From: SIG440 sp045645805
Lineage (GTDB): Bacteria > Bacillota > Clostridia > Monoglobales > Monoglobaceae
Reading direction: 5' to 3'
DNA: 64,000 bases
Assembly: GCA_045645805.1 (NCBI GenBank)
Contig: JAZRJL010000013.1
Location: forward strand, 1 to 64,000
Positions 8,824 to 16,551 of the stretch are shown here, one piece after another. The notes beneath the pieces are model-generated. The model was not told the origin of the DNA. It did not search any database and worked only from the letters and a program-made list of their open reading frames with translations. Within the stretch, counting starts at the first letter, position 1; each line of letters begins with the position of its first letter. The position numbers were made by a program, and so were the translations under genes.

Positions 8824-9234
8824 TTATAAAAGAACAACGTCAATATCGCCCGAACGGTTGGTTGCGGGCTTGTTTTTTGATAAAAATTCCTTTATTTTAT
8901 TAAAGCTTACGTCACTGATGTCGTGTTCAATCTTGCAGCTGTCTTCGTATGCGGTTTCTTCGTCAACGCCAAGTGCCATAAGGGCACTTGCAATAGTCTG
9001 ATGCCGTTCATAGACATATTCGGCAATTTCAAGACCCTGCTTGGTAAGAAGTATGTTGCCGTTTTCGTCAATTGAAATATGCCCCTTTTCGCGAAGAGCC
9101 TTCATTGCAATTGAAACGCTGGGCTTTGAAAAAGAAAGCTCATGAGCAATATCAATGCTACGCACATGACCGTTTTTCTTGTAAAGCATCAGTATAGTTT
9201 CGAGATAGTTTTCAGCAGATTCGTTAATTTTCAT
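8824..9234 (-). CDS. DtxR/MntR-family metal-dependent regulator
   Basis: The 136-aa protein has an N-terminal winged helix (SAENYLETILMLYKK, then FSKPSVSIAMKAL) and a dimerisation/metal domain. Aligned by eye to B. subtilis MntR and to DtxR, the primary site is mixed: Asn9 replaces MntR Asp8, Glu12 and His78 are kept, and CKIEH gives the Cys-x-x-Glu-His of DtxR/IdeR rather than the Glu-x-x-Glu-His of MntR. This suggests iron rather than manganese sensing, which is inference. The ATG at 9234 is chosen for its GGAGT site; the frame is open further upstream. There is no SH3 domain. No metal transporter lies in the window. Confidence 0.85.
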   Translation of the reverse strand: MKINESAENYLETILMLYKKNGHVRSIDIAHELSFSKPSVSIAMKALREKGHISIDENGNILLTKQGLEIAEYVYERHQTIASALMALGVDEETAYEDSCKIEHDISDVSFNKIKEFLSKNKPATNRSGDIDVVLL

Positions 9235-9351
9235 AGCTGTTTTACTCCAAATTTTAATATTGATGCTTATATTATACCAAAACAAAAAGCACTTGTCAAA
9301 TTTCCTGAAAAAATCTGATAAGTGCCTTTTGTATTAAAGAAGAAATATGTA

Positions 9352-9609
9352 TTAAATAATATATATGTTTGCCAGAACGTCGCAAAGCGAAACAGGATAC
9401 ACATCGTTTTCTGCAAGCCAACGGCAGTATTCATATGCTTCCTCCTGTGTAAAGAACAGATTTTCAGCTGTGGCAAAGTCTTCGGCATCTGTTTTTGAGA
9501 ACGCTTTTATTCCGTAGTGTCTGGGAACATCTGTATTGCGGTTGCAAATAACCTGAAAGCTTGTGCCGCAGGATGATGTATATTCCTTATCTGTTATGGT
9601 AGTATCCAT
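9352..9609 (-). CDS. Small conserved-type protein of unknown function (DUF6514-like)
   Basis: This 85-aa soluble protein has a GGGAGGT site 8 bases before the ATG at 9609. It has a two-part shape: an N-terminal beta-rich part (YTSSCGTSFQVICNR, then YGIKAFSK) and a C-terminal helical part (TQEEAYEYCRWLAENDVYPVSL) ending DVLANIYII. It resembles the short Clostridial DUF6514 proteins, but I am not certain. No membrane segment or catalytic motif is seen. It stands alone, followed by 66 bp before the frame of the metalloregulator. Confidence 0.65.
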   Translation of the reverse strand: MDTTITDKEYTSSCGTSFQVICNRNTDVPRHYGIKAFSKTDAEDFATAENLFFTQEEAYEYCRWLAENDVYPVSLCDVLANIYII

Positions 9610-9840
9610 TTTAAGTACCTCCCAATTGAGTTTAGTGTTCAAGAAATATTTTATCGCTTTCAAAAAATATTTCCATTTAATGTTATCGACAAAAAGCGAC
9701 AAATAAAAAAATCCTTATTTATAAAGAAAAACTGACAAAAAATGACTAAATCTTACATATAGAATAAATATTATGTAAACTAAAAGAGAGAAAAAAGCAA
9801 AAAAATAATTAAAATTTGGTATTGGCGGAAGGTTGGTTGC

Positions 9841-9869
9841 TTGACGTTTTTCAGGATTTGTAGTATTCT
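9841..9869 (+). promoter_or_regulatory. Promoter for the yabM leader transcript
   Basis: TTGACG (9841-9846), a 17-bp spacer and TATTCT (9864-9869). A start near 9876 would give an untranslated leader of about 380 nt before yabM at 10259, containing the structured segment 9954-10233. Confidence 0.6.
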
Positions 9870-9953
9870 ATCAATATGATGGAAAATTTGGGTTTGATAT
9901 AAAATGTTTTAAGAATAAATGCCGGACTTGCGGTAATATAAATTAAAAACGGG

Positions 9954-10233
9954 TTAAGCCGAGGGGAGTTGAACGCCATAAGGTTTAAAAATATAAATTT
10001 TGTGAAATACTGTGGAAAAATCCGCAAATATACAAAAGTATTATTCAAAAATTTTCCCTTGTCTTTCATCAAAATTTATTATTTTTAAACTCTTCGACCT
10101 TAAACGCAGAGAAATTTAGTGCGATTTCAATGCGGAGGACGAAGACAGGCTAGCGCCTTTCAAGGACGACAAGTTGAAAGGGTGCAAATTAATCAAGTTT
10201 AAGGCTTAAGGGGCTCGACTCCCCTCGGCTTAA
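9954..10233 (+). ncRNA. Unidentified structured RNA or long leader upstream of the yabM operon
   Basis: A perfect 16-bp inverted repeat, 9954-9969 with 10218-10233, extendable by 3 pairs including one wobble, closes a 280-nt domain. Inside, CCTTAAAC (10098-10105) pairs perfectly with GTTTAAGG (10197-10204) around two local hairpins: the CGCA...TGCG stem near 10104-10134, and an 8-bp CCTTTCAA/TTGAAAGG stem near 10155-10182. Alternative pairings exist: AGGGG/CCCCT (10209-10225), and CCTTAA with a second TTAAGG (10206-10211). The segment ends 12 bp before the yabM ribosome site, a riboswitch-like position. I do not recognise its class. Confidence 0.5.
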
Positions 10234-10258
10234 AATATAATTATCGGGAGGAATTTTT

Positions 10259-11989
10259 TTGAAGGATAAAAAAACCGGATTTATAAAGGGTGCTCTTATA
10301 CTTGCAGGGGCAAACTTTCTTGTAAAGATAATAGGTGCTTTTTTTAAGGTTCCGCTTTATAACCTCATTGGTGAGGATGGAAACGGTGTATTTAACGTTG
10401 CGTATCAGATTTATACATTTATGTTTATAATCGCAACGGCAGGCTTTCCTATTGCGGTTTCAAAAATGGTTGCCGAAAGTGTCGCAAAAAATGACGAATA
10501 TGATGCACGGCGGATATTTGAAACAGCAGCGGTGCTTTTAGGTGTTATAGGCCTTGCCGGAAGTATAGTGCTTTATGCATTTGCTGACAAGCTTGCGGCG
10601 CTTCTTAACAATCCTGATTCAGAAATGGCAATACGGACAATTGCTCCGGCTGTGTTTTTTGTATCTTTGGTATCGGCATACCGAGGATATTTTCAGGGAC
10701 GGCAGAATATGTATCCAACTGCTGCGTCCGAAGTGGTGGAGGCAGCATCAAAGCTGATTTTGGGAATTGTTGCGGCTTCTGCAATTATGAGTATGAGGTT
10801 TACCCCGTACAATCCGGCGGGCACAAGCGTTCCTGAAGAAATTTTTTCATCATCCCACGAAAGGACAGTATATTCGGCAACAGGTGCAATTTTTGGTGTG
10901 ACAGCAGGTACGTTTCTTGCCCTTATATTGATGATGATTATTTTTGCCTGCAAGGGAAAAAGACCTCATCTGATTAGCAATCAAGCCATAAGACCAAGAC
11001 GTGAAATTCTTAAACAGCTTGTTGTTATTGCAGTTCCAATTACAATCGGTGCATCGGTTTCAAGCCTTACAAGTCTTGTTGACCTTGCGACTATTATGAA
11101 CCGTCTTGTTGTTAATCCGGATGTGTTTGAAAATTATGCACATATATTTGCCAAAGGCACGGAATTTGCAAAATCTATGGTCGAGGAAGGCTGGGAAGGC
11201 ATTGTTCTTCTTCAGAAAAAGGCAAATTCTCTGTATGGAATGTATACCGGTCAGGCACAGACAATGTTTAATCTGCCCCTTACTATTGTTGTGGGACTTA
11301 GTATGAGTATTGTTCCGGCAATCTCGACTGCACTTGCTGAAAACAAACCCCGTGATGCACACGAAATTACAGCCAGCGTACTCAGAATAACTATGCTTTT
11401 TGCACTTCCCTGTGCTATGGGATTTTTTGTGTTGTCCGAGCCTATACTGAAAGTGCTTTACAGCGATGCAAATGCATATATTCTGCTTCAAAAACTTGCA
11501 CCGGCTGTTGTTTTTGTCGCACTGGTCTCGGTCAGCAATGCTGTGCTTCAGGCGTACGGAAAGGTGTATTATCCTGTTGTGAATATGCTTGCGGGCGGAA
11601 TTGTCAAGGTGCTTATGAATTATATGCTTATACCCGTATGGGGTATTGATGCGGCACCTATTGCAACAACAGCCTGCTATGCAATTATTGCTATACTGAA
11701 TATTATTTGTATTACAGGTATGATAAAGGTAAGACTTAGTGTTTTATATATGGTTATAAAACCTGTTGCTGCTGCGGTAATTATGGGTGCTGCGGTTGTT
11801 TTGGTATATGGGGCACTTAATAAAGTTATGCCTGCGTCAAAAATTGTTACGATTGCGGCAATCGGCATTGGGGCAGTTGTATATGGCATAGCATTGATTG
11901 CGATAAGGGGACTTAAAAAAGAGGACGTTCTTAATTTGCCTAAGGGTTCTCAAATTGCAGAGATTATGACGAAATATAAACTGCTTTAA
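10259..11989 (+). CDS. SpoVB/YabM-type polysaccharide (lipid II-like) flippase, MOP superfamily
   Basis: The 576-aa membrane protein has about 14 transmembrane helices and the N-terminal motif typical of this group (GALILAGANFLVKIIGAFFK, then FNVAYQIYTFM). The MOP/MVF group moves lipid-linked saccharides across the membrane; MurJ-like lipid II flipping is possible. Start is TTG at 10259, 7 bases after GGGAGG. The order with mazG and the S4 gene matches yabM-yabN-yabO of B. subtilis, which supports a YabM assignment. The 650-bp gap upstream holds the structured leader. Confidence 0.88.
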   Translation: MKDKKTGFIKGALILAGANFLVKIIGAFFKVPLYNLIGEDGNGVFNVAYQIYTFMFIIATAGFPIAVSKMVAESVAKNDEYDARRIFETAAVLLGVIGLAGSIVLYAFADKLAALLNNPDSEMAIRTIAPAVFFVSLVSAYRGYFQGRQNMYPTAASEVVEAASKLILGIVAASAIMSMRFTPYNPAGTSVPEEIFSSSHERTVYSATGAIFGVTAGTFLALILMMIIFACKGKRPHLISNQAIRPRREILKQLVVIAVPITIGASVSSLTSLVDLATIMNRLVVNPDVFENYAHIFAKGTEFAKSMVEEGWEGIVLLQKKANSLYGMYTGQAQTMFNLPLTIVVGLSMSIVPAISTALAENKPRDAHEITASVLRITMLFALPCAMGFFVLSEPILKVLYSDANAYILLQKLAPAVVFVALVSVSNAVLQAYGKVYYPVVNMLAGGIVKVLMNYMLIPVWGIDAAPIATTACYAIIAILNIICITGMIKVRLSVLYMVIKPVAAAVIMGAAVVLVYGALNKVMPASKIVTIAAIGIGAVVYGIALIAIRGLKKEDVLNLPKGSQIAEIMTKYKLL

Positions 11990-12020
11990 CCGGCAGAACA
12001 GAAGATGAAAGGGCTTTTAT

Positions 12021-12710
12021 ATGAGTAAGGAATATACATTTGAAGATTTGCTTGAAATTGTTAAAAAACTTCGAGGTGAAGGCGGTTGCCCATGGGATAT
12101 GGAGCAGACTCATGACAGTATCAAGCATAACATAATTGAAGAGGGCTATGAGTTTATTGAAGCTTTGAAGGACGGCGATTTCTCCCAAATGGCTGACGAA
12201 AGCGGAGATTTGCTTTTGCAGGTGGTATTTCATGCCCGGATAGGCGAGGAAAACGGTGAATACGACATTAACGACGTTATTTCGGCTGTATGCAAAAAGC
12301 TTATACACCGTCATCCCCATGTCTTTGGTGATGTATCGGTAAAAGACAGTGACGAGGTTTTGAAAAACTGGAACAAAATCAAACGTGATGACCGTGGACA
12401 AAAGACGGTTGCTCAGGAAATGCAGGGGGTATCCAAATTTATACCGTCGCTTATGCGTGCTCAGAAAATTCAGGGAAAGGCTGAAAAAAGCGGATATATA
12501 TTCAACGAGCCGCCTGTGGCTGTTGAAAGCATTGCCAATATGACAAATATTCTTTCAGCAAACGAGGACAAGGAAATTGCAGAAAAATATATAGGCAAGA
12601 TGCTTTTTGAGCTTGTTTCTGTTGCCAAAACCCATGGTGTAGATGCTGAGACGGCACTTAGCAGGCATATAAATTCCTTTATATCAGAATTTGAAAAATA
12701 CGAATCTTAA
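12021..12710 (+). CDS. mazG: MazG-family nucleoside triphosphate pyrophosphohydrolase
   Basis: The 229-aa protein has the MazG signatures GGCPWDMEQTHDSI, EEGYEFIEAL and DESGDLLLQVVFHA, which give the acidic Mg-binding cluster. It hydrolyses NTPs to NMP and PPi, clearing abnormal nucleotides. In B. subtilis the equivalent gene yabN also encodes an N-terminal tetrapyrrole methylase-like domain; that half is absent here and the protein begins at the MazG domain. It lies 31 bp after the flippase gene and 15 bp before yabO. Confidence 0.93.
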   Translation: MSKEYTFEDLLEIVKKLRGEGGCPWDMEQTHDSIKHNIIEEGYEFIEALKDGDFSQMADESGDLLLQVVFHARIGEENGEYDINDVISAVCKKLIHRHPHVFGDVSVKDSDEVLKNWNKIKRDDRGQKTVAQEMQGVSKFIPSLMRAQKIQGKAEKSGYIFNEPPVAVESIANMTNILSANEDKEIAEKYIGKMLFELVSVAKTHGVDAETALSRHINSFISEFEKYES

Positions 12711-12725
12711 AATGGAGAAAAAAGA

Positions 12726-12980
12726 ATGAGGCTTGACAAATATCTTAAGGTTTCCAGACTGATTAAGCGTCGTACCGTTGCAAACGAAGCATGTGACGGC
12801 GGACGTGTTTCGGTTAACGGAAAAGTGGTAAAAGCATCTTACGATGTAAAGGTGGGTGACGAAATGGAAATCCGTTTCGGCAGTCGTACCCTTAAAATCA
12901 AGGTAACAGAGGTGCGTGAACAGGTAGGAAAAAGCGAAGCTGCAACACTTTACGAGGTTTTGCCCGAGGTGCAGCGGTAG
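12726..12980 (+). CDS. rqcP: S4-domain RNA-binding protein, RqcP/YabO type
   Basis: This 84-aa protein is essentially one S4 RNA-binding domain (MRLDKYLKVSRLIKRRTVAN, then GGRVSVNGKVVKASYDVKVGD). In Firmicutes YabO (RqcP) works with RqcH on obstructed 50S subunits in C-terminal alanine tailing. Position after mazG supports YabO over other S4 proteins such as Hsp15. It has its own GGAG site. Confidence 0.87.
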   Translation: MRLDKYLKVSRLIKRRTVANEACDGGRVSVNGKVVKASYDVKVGDEMEIRFGSRTLKIKVTEVREQVGKSEAATLYEVLPEVQR

Positions 12981-13035
12981 CCGGCTTTAATTTGCAAAAA
13001 ACTTTGCAAAATGCACAATTTTGTTCAAAAAATAC

Positions 13036-13145
13036 TTGACAAATTGCCGTAAATTTATTAAAATTATACTGTGTGGATTATTGTCAAAGTGATGGACCTT
13101 TTTCAAATACTTCATTGACAAAACACACACTTTGTTCTTTATAAT
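13036..13145 (+). promoter_or_regulatory. Two possible tandem promoters upstream of rny
   Basis: P1: TTGACA (13036-13041), 17 bp, TAAAAT (13059-13064). P2: TTGACA (13115-13120), 19 bp, TATAAT (13140-13145). Both are close to sigma-A consensus, with P2 carrying a long spacer. The rest of the 280-bp gap between yabO and rny holds no gene that I can see. Confidence 0.7.
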
Positions 13146-13259
13146 GTATTTCTTGCAAAACGGTTACGTTGTTAAATAAAGCGTTACAAATCGGTGGATA
13201 TCATCGGTATATCTTAACAATTATTCTATGATTTAATCGTCAAATAAACAGTTTAGGAG

Positions 13260-14840
13260 GTGTTGGCCATAGACGGATTATATATTGCCATAATCGTCGG
13301 CGTTGTTTTGGTTGCGGTTGTCGGTATGTTTCTTGCGTTCAGATACGGTTATTCATATCGCCGCAAGGTTGCTGAAATCAAGATAAACAGTGCAGAAGAA
13401 GAGGCAAAAAGAATTATTGAAAATGCAAAGTCTAAAGCAGTAAAAGATGCAGAGAATACAAAAAAAGAAAAACTTTTGGAAGCAAAAGAGGAAATACATA
13501 AAGAACGAAACGAACTTGAAAAAGAGATAAAAGAAAGAAGAAACGAGCTTCAGCGTCAGGAGCGTCGTGTACAGCAAAAGGAAGACGCAATTGACAAAAA
13601 GACACAGGTCCTTGAGAAAAAGGAAGAACAGGTTCAGGAAAAAATTGCTGAAGTTGATGAGCTTAAAGCTGAGGTTGAAAAGGTTAAAAAGCTTCAGATG
13701 TCCCAGCTTGAAAAGGTGGCAGAGCTTTCTGCCGAGGAAGCAAAGGAAATTATCTTAAAACAGGTTGAAATCGATGCACGGCACGATGCTGCGGTTCTTA
13801 TGAAAAATATTGAGGACCAGGCAAAGGAAGAGGCCGAAGCAAAAGCGAAGAATATTATCACCGGTGCAATTCAGCGTTGTGCTGCTGACCATGTTGCCGA
13901 AACAACTGTTTCGGTTGTTCAGCTCCCTAACGATGAAATGAAGGGCAGAATTATCGGCCGTGAGGGCAGAAATATTCGCTCAATTGAAACTCTTACAGGT
14001 GTTGATTTAATCATTGACGATACCCCCGAAGCGGTTATTCTTTCAAGCTTTGACCCGGTAAGACGTGAAATTGCAAGACTTTCACTTGAAAAACTGATTG
14101 TTGACGGACGTATCCATCCGGGCAGAATTGAGGAAACCGTTGAAAAGTCAAGAAAAGAAGTTGAGGCGATTATTAAGCAGGAGGGTGAGCAGGCAACCTT
14201 TGATACAGGTGTACATGGACTTCATCCTGAACTTATCAAAATCCTTGGACGTCTTAAATATCGTACAAGCTATGGTCAGAATGTTCTTAAACATTCTATC
14301 GAGGTGTCACACCTTGCAGGACTTATGGCGGCAGAACTTGGTACTGATGTTGCACTTGCAAAGCGTGCAGGTCTTCTTCATGATATAGGTAAGGCTATTG
14401 ACCACGAGGTTGAAGGTTCTCACGTTACAATCGGTGCGGATGTTGCCAAAAAGTATAAGGAAAATGACAAAGTTATCCATGCTATTATGGCACATCACGG
14501 CGATGTTGAACCCAACTCTCTTGCAGCATGTCTTGTTCAGGCAGCAGACTCAATTTCTGCAGCACGTACAGGTGCAAGACGTGAGAATATTGAGTCTTAC
14601 ATCAAGCGTCTTGAAGCTCTTGAGGGCATTGCAAATTCATTTGCAGGGGTTGAAAAATCATTTGCAATTCAGGCAGGCCGTGAAATTAGAATTATGGTTA
14701 AGCCTGACAAGGTTAACGATGACGAGACAATTCTTCTTGCAAAGGATATTGTAAAGCAGATTGAAAGCACAATGGAATATCCAGGACAGATTAAGGTAAA
14801 CGTTATTCGTGAAATGAGAACAGTTGAATATGCGAAATAA
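13260..14840 (+). CDS. rny: Ribonuclease Y
   Basis: The product of about 523-526 aa is the membrane-anchored endoribonuclease that starts mRNA decay in Firmicutes. It has one N-terminal transmembrane helix, a long Glu/Lys-rich coiled coil (about residues 35-180), a KH domain (GRIIGREGRNIRSIETLTGV) and an HD domain (LLHDIGKAIDHE). The start is uncertain: GTG (13260) overlaps the AGGAGG site (13255-13260), TTG (13263) follows it by 2 nt, and an in-frame ATA (13269) has the ideal 8-nt spacing. The next gene, ymdB, is its usual neighbour. Confidence 0.96.
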   Translation: MLAIDGLYIAIIVGVVLVAVVGMFLAFRYGYSYRRKVAEIKINSAEEEAKRIIENAKSKAVKDAENTKKEKLLEAKEEIHKERNELEKEIKERRNELQRQERRVQQKEDAIDKKTQVLEKKEEQVQEKIAEVDELKAEVEKVKKLQMSQLEKVAELSAEEAKEIILKQVEIDARHDAAVLMKNIEDQAKEEAEAKAKNIITGAIQRCAADHVAETTVSVVQLPNDEMKGRIIGREGRNIRSIETLTGVDLIIDDTPEAVILSSFDPVRREIARLSLEKLIVDGRIHPGRIEETVEKSRKEVEAIIKQEGEQATFDTGVHGLHPELIKILGRLKYRTSYGQNVLKHSIEVSHLAGLMAAELGTDVALAKRAGLLHDIGKAIDHEVEGSHVTIGADVAKKYKENDKVIHAIMAHHGDVEPNSLAACLVQAADSISAARTGARRENIESYIKRLEALEGIANSFAGVEKSFAIQAGREIRIMVKPDKVNDDETILLAKDIVKQIESTMEYPGQIKVNVIREMRTVEYAK

Positions 14841-14870
14841 GGAGCCCGTGCTCCTGTGAAAAGGAATGTA

Positions 14871-14893
14871 AAGGCTGCTTTTGCAGCCTTTTT
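14871..14893 (+). terminator. Intrinsic terminator of rny
   Basis: AAGGCTGC (14871-14878), a 4-T loop and GCAGCCTT (14883-14890) followed by further T. A smaller GGAGC/GCTCC hairpin (14841-14854) comes right after the stop codon. Confidence 0.9.
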
Positions 14894-14944
14894 CCGTATT
14901 TTTTGATTTAAGCTAAACTATATTAAATCGGTAGGAGAAAATAT

Positions 14945-15730
14945 ATGAGAATACTTGCGGTGGGAGATATTGTTGCGTCAGACGGACGTGAATTTATATA
15001 TAATAACTTAGGCAGAATAAAGAATAAATACAAAATAGATTATTGCATAGCAAATGGAGAAAATTCGGCAAACACAAACGGTATAACAATGGATATTGCA
15101 AGCAGCCTTTTGAGGTCGGGCGTGGATGTAATAACAATGGGCAACCATACCTTTGCCAACAAGGAATATAAAGGTGTGCTTACCGACAACAAGCGGGTGA
15201 TAAGACCTGCCAATTTTCCTCCTGAAACCGAGGGAGAAGGTTATGTAATTGACGATTTGGGAAATATAAGAATAGCGGTTATAAATGCAATCGGAAGAAT
15301 TAATATGGATGCTGTTGACTGTCCGTTCAGAGCCGTGGAGAAAATTCTTTTGGAGATTGGCGAAAGAGCGGATATTAAAATAATTGATTTTCATGCTGAG
15401 ACTACAAGTGAAAAGCTTGCTTTTGCGAATTACTTTGATGGAAAGGCAGATATTGTTTTCGGTACACATACTCACGTACAGACAAGCGACAACCATATTC
15501 TTCCAAACGGTACGGCGTATATCACCGATATTGGTATGACTGGGGTTAGAGACTCGGTTCTTGGTGTTAAAAAGGAAATAATAATGGAAATGTTTTATAC
15601 ACGAAAAAAGTTTCGTTTTGAAAAGGCTGAAGGCGAGGTCTGGTTTTCGGGTGCAGTTTTTGATTATGATGAAAAACAAAAATGTGTTACCGATATTGAA
15701 AGGCTTTACTTCAATGCAGCAGAAATCTAA
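14945..15730 (+). CDS. ymdB: YmdB-family calcineurin-like metallophosphoesterase
   Basis: The 261-aa protein carries the metal ligands of the family: GDIVASDGR near the start, NGENSA, MGNHTF and GTHTHVQTSD. B. subtilis YmdB is a phosphodiesterase acting on 2',3'-cyclic nucleotides and influences biofilm and motility. It follows rny, the same order as in Bacillus, but has its own spacing of about 100 bp after the rny terminator. No signal peptide is seen. Confidence 0.93.
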   Translation: MRILAVGDIVASDGREFIYNNLGRIKNKYKIDYCIANGENSANTNGITMDIASSLLRSGVDVITMGNHTFANKEYKGVLTDNKRVIRPANFPPETEGEGYVIDDLGNIRIAVINAIGRINMDAVDCPFRAVEKILLEIGERADIKIIDFHAETTSEKLAFANYFDGKADIVFGTHTHVQTSDNHILPNGTAYITDIGMTGVRDSVLGVKKEIIMEMFYTRKKFRFEKAEGEVWFSGAVFDYDEKQKCVTDIERLYFNAAEI

Positions 15731-15747
15731 TAGATGGAGTGCATAAA

Positions 15748-16539
15748 ATGATTGAGAAATTAAAAATAGAGGACAGACTTTATTTTAAAAGCAGCATTCT
15801 TGAGACCGAGCCTGATATACAGCACTTTTTCACAAGCAGATTAGGCGGTGTCAGCCGTGGCAATATTGAGGGACTTAACCTTGGATTTCGTGTAGGTGAT
15901 GATATTGATTCGGTAAAGCAAAATTACCACATAATTGCAATGGATTTTGATATACCGTACAGTGGGATTACTTCGGCAAAGCAAACGCATTCAAAGGATG
16001 TCAGGATAATAACCGAGGCAGAAAAAGGCTGTGGTGTAAGCCGCCTTTCCAAGACCTTTGAAGCGGATGGACTTGTTACAAACTGCAAAGGAATTGCCCT
16101 TACGGTGTTTTATGCGGATTGTGTGCCCATTTTGCTTTCAGACGGCAAGACGGGTGTTGTTGCAGCGGTGCATTCGGGTTGGAGAGGTACAGTCAGTCGT
16201 ATTGCCGAAAATGCTGTAAATATAATGAAAAATGAGTTTGGGTCGAATCCTGAAAACATTAAAGCGGCAATAGGTCCTTCAATCGGGAAATGCTGCTTTG
16301 AAACAGGTGAAGAGGTTGCCTGCAATTTTGACAGCGATTTGGTTAGGTCGGAAGATAACGGAAAGTTCAAGGTTGACCTTTGGGAGGCAAACAGACGTAT
16401 TCTAGAGAAATCGGGACTTTGTGAAGAAAATATTGATGTGCTTGGTATATGCACAATATGTCAAAGTGACATATTATATTCGTATCGTACCCATGGAGAC
16501 AGAACGGGACGTATGGGTGCAGTAATTATGATAAAATAA
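15748..16539 (+). CDS. pgeF: Polyphenol oxidase/laccase-domain family protein (PgeF/YlmD/YfiH)
   Basis: The 263-aa protein matches the YfiH/DUF152 family, with Zn ligands in AKQTHSKDV, FYADCVPIL and AAVHSGWRGT. Members have purine nucleoside phosphorylase/adenosine deaminase activity or edit peptidoglycan precursors by removing misplaced serine. The ATG at 15748 is chosen because GGAG lies 8 bases upstream; a GTG at 15739 overlaps that site. It lies 17 bp after ymdB and 12 bp before a lipoprotein gene, so the four genes ymdB to dinB may be one operon. Confidence 0.9.
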   Translation: MIEKLKIEDRLYFKSSILETEPDIQHFFTSRLGGVSRGNIEGLNLGFRVGDDIDSVKQNYHIIAMDFDIPYSGITSAKQTHSKDVRIITEAEKGCGVSRLSKTFEADGLVTNCKGIALTVFYADCVPILLSDGKTGVVAAVHSGWRGTVSRIAENAVNIMKNEFGSNPENIKAAIGPSIGKCCFETGEEVACNFDSDLVRSEDNGKFKVDLWEANRRILEKSGLCEENIDVLGICTICQSDILYSYRTHGDRTGRMGAVIMIK

Positions 16540-16551
16540 AGGAAAGAAAAA

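Noticed and set aside
9851..10072. Minus-strand 73-aa frame in the gap before yabM
   Set aside because: It is hydrophobic and AT-driven, without a ribosome site, and overlaps the structured leader.
9954..10233. tmRNA (ssrA)
   Set aside because: The closing helix and a T-arm-like AGGGG-loop-CCCCT recall tmRNA, but there is no GGGG-type 5' acceptor with TTCGAC, no tag-peptide frame ending in Ala-Ala, and no encoded CCA.
15008..15679. Minus-strand 223-aa open frame
   Set aside because: It lies wholly inside ymdB, whose metallophosphoesterase motifs are intact on the plus strand; the shadow frame has no ribosome site or family motif and is rich in Cys, Tyr and Ile, as expected for antisense frames.
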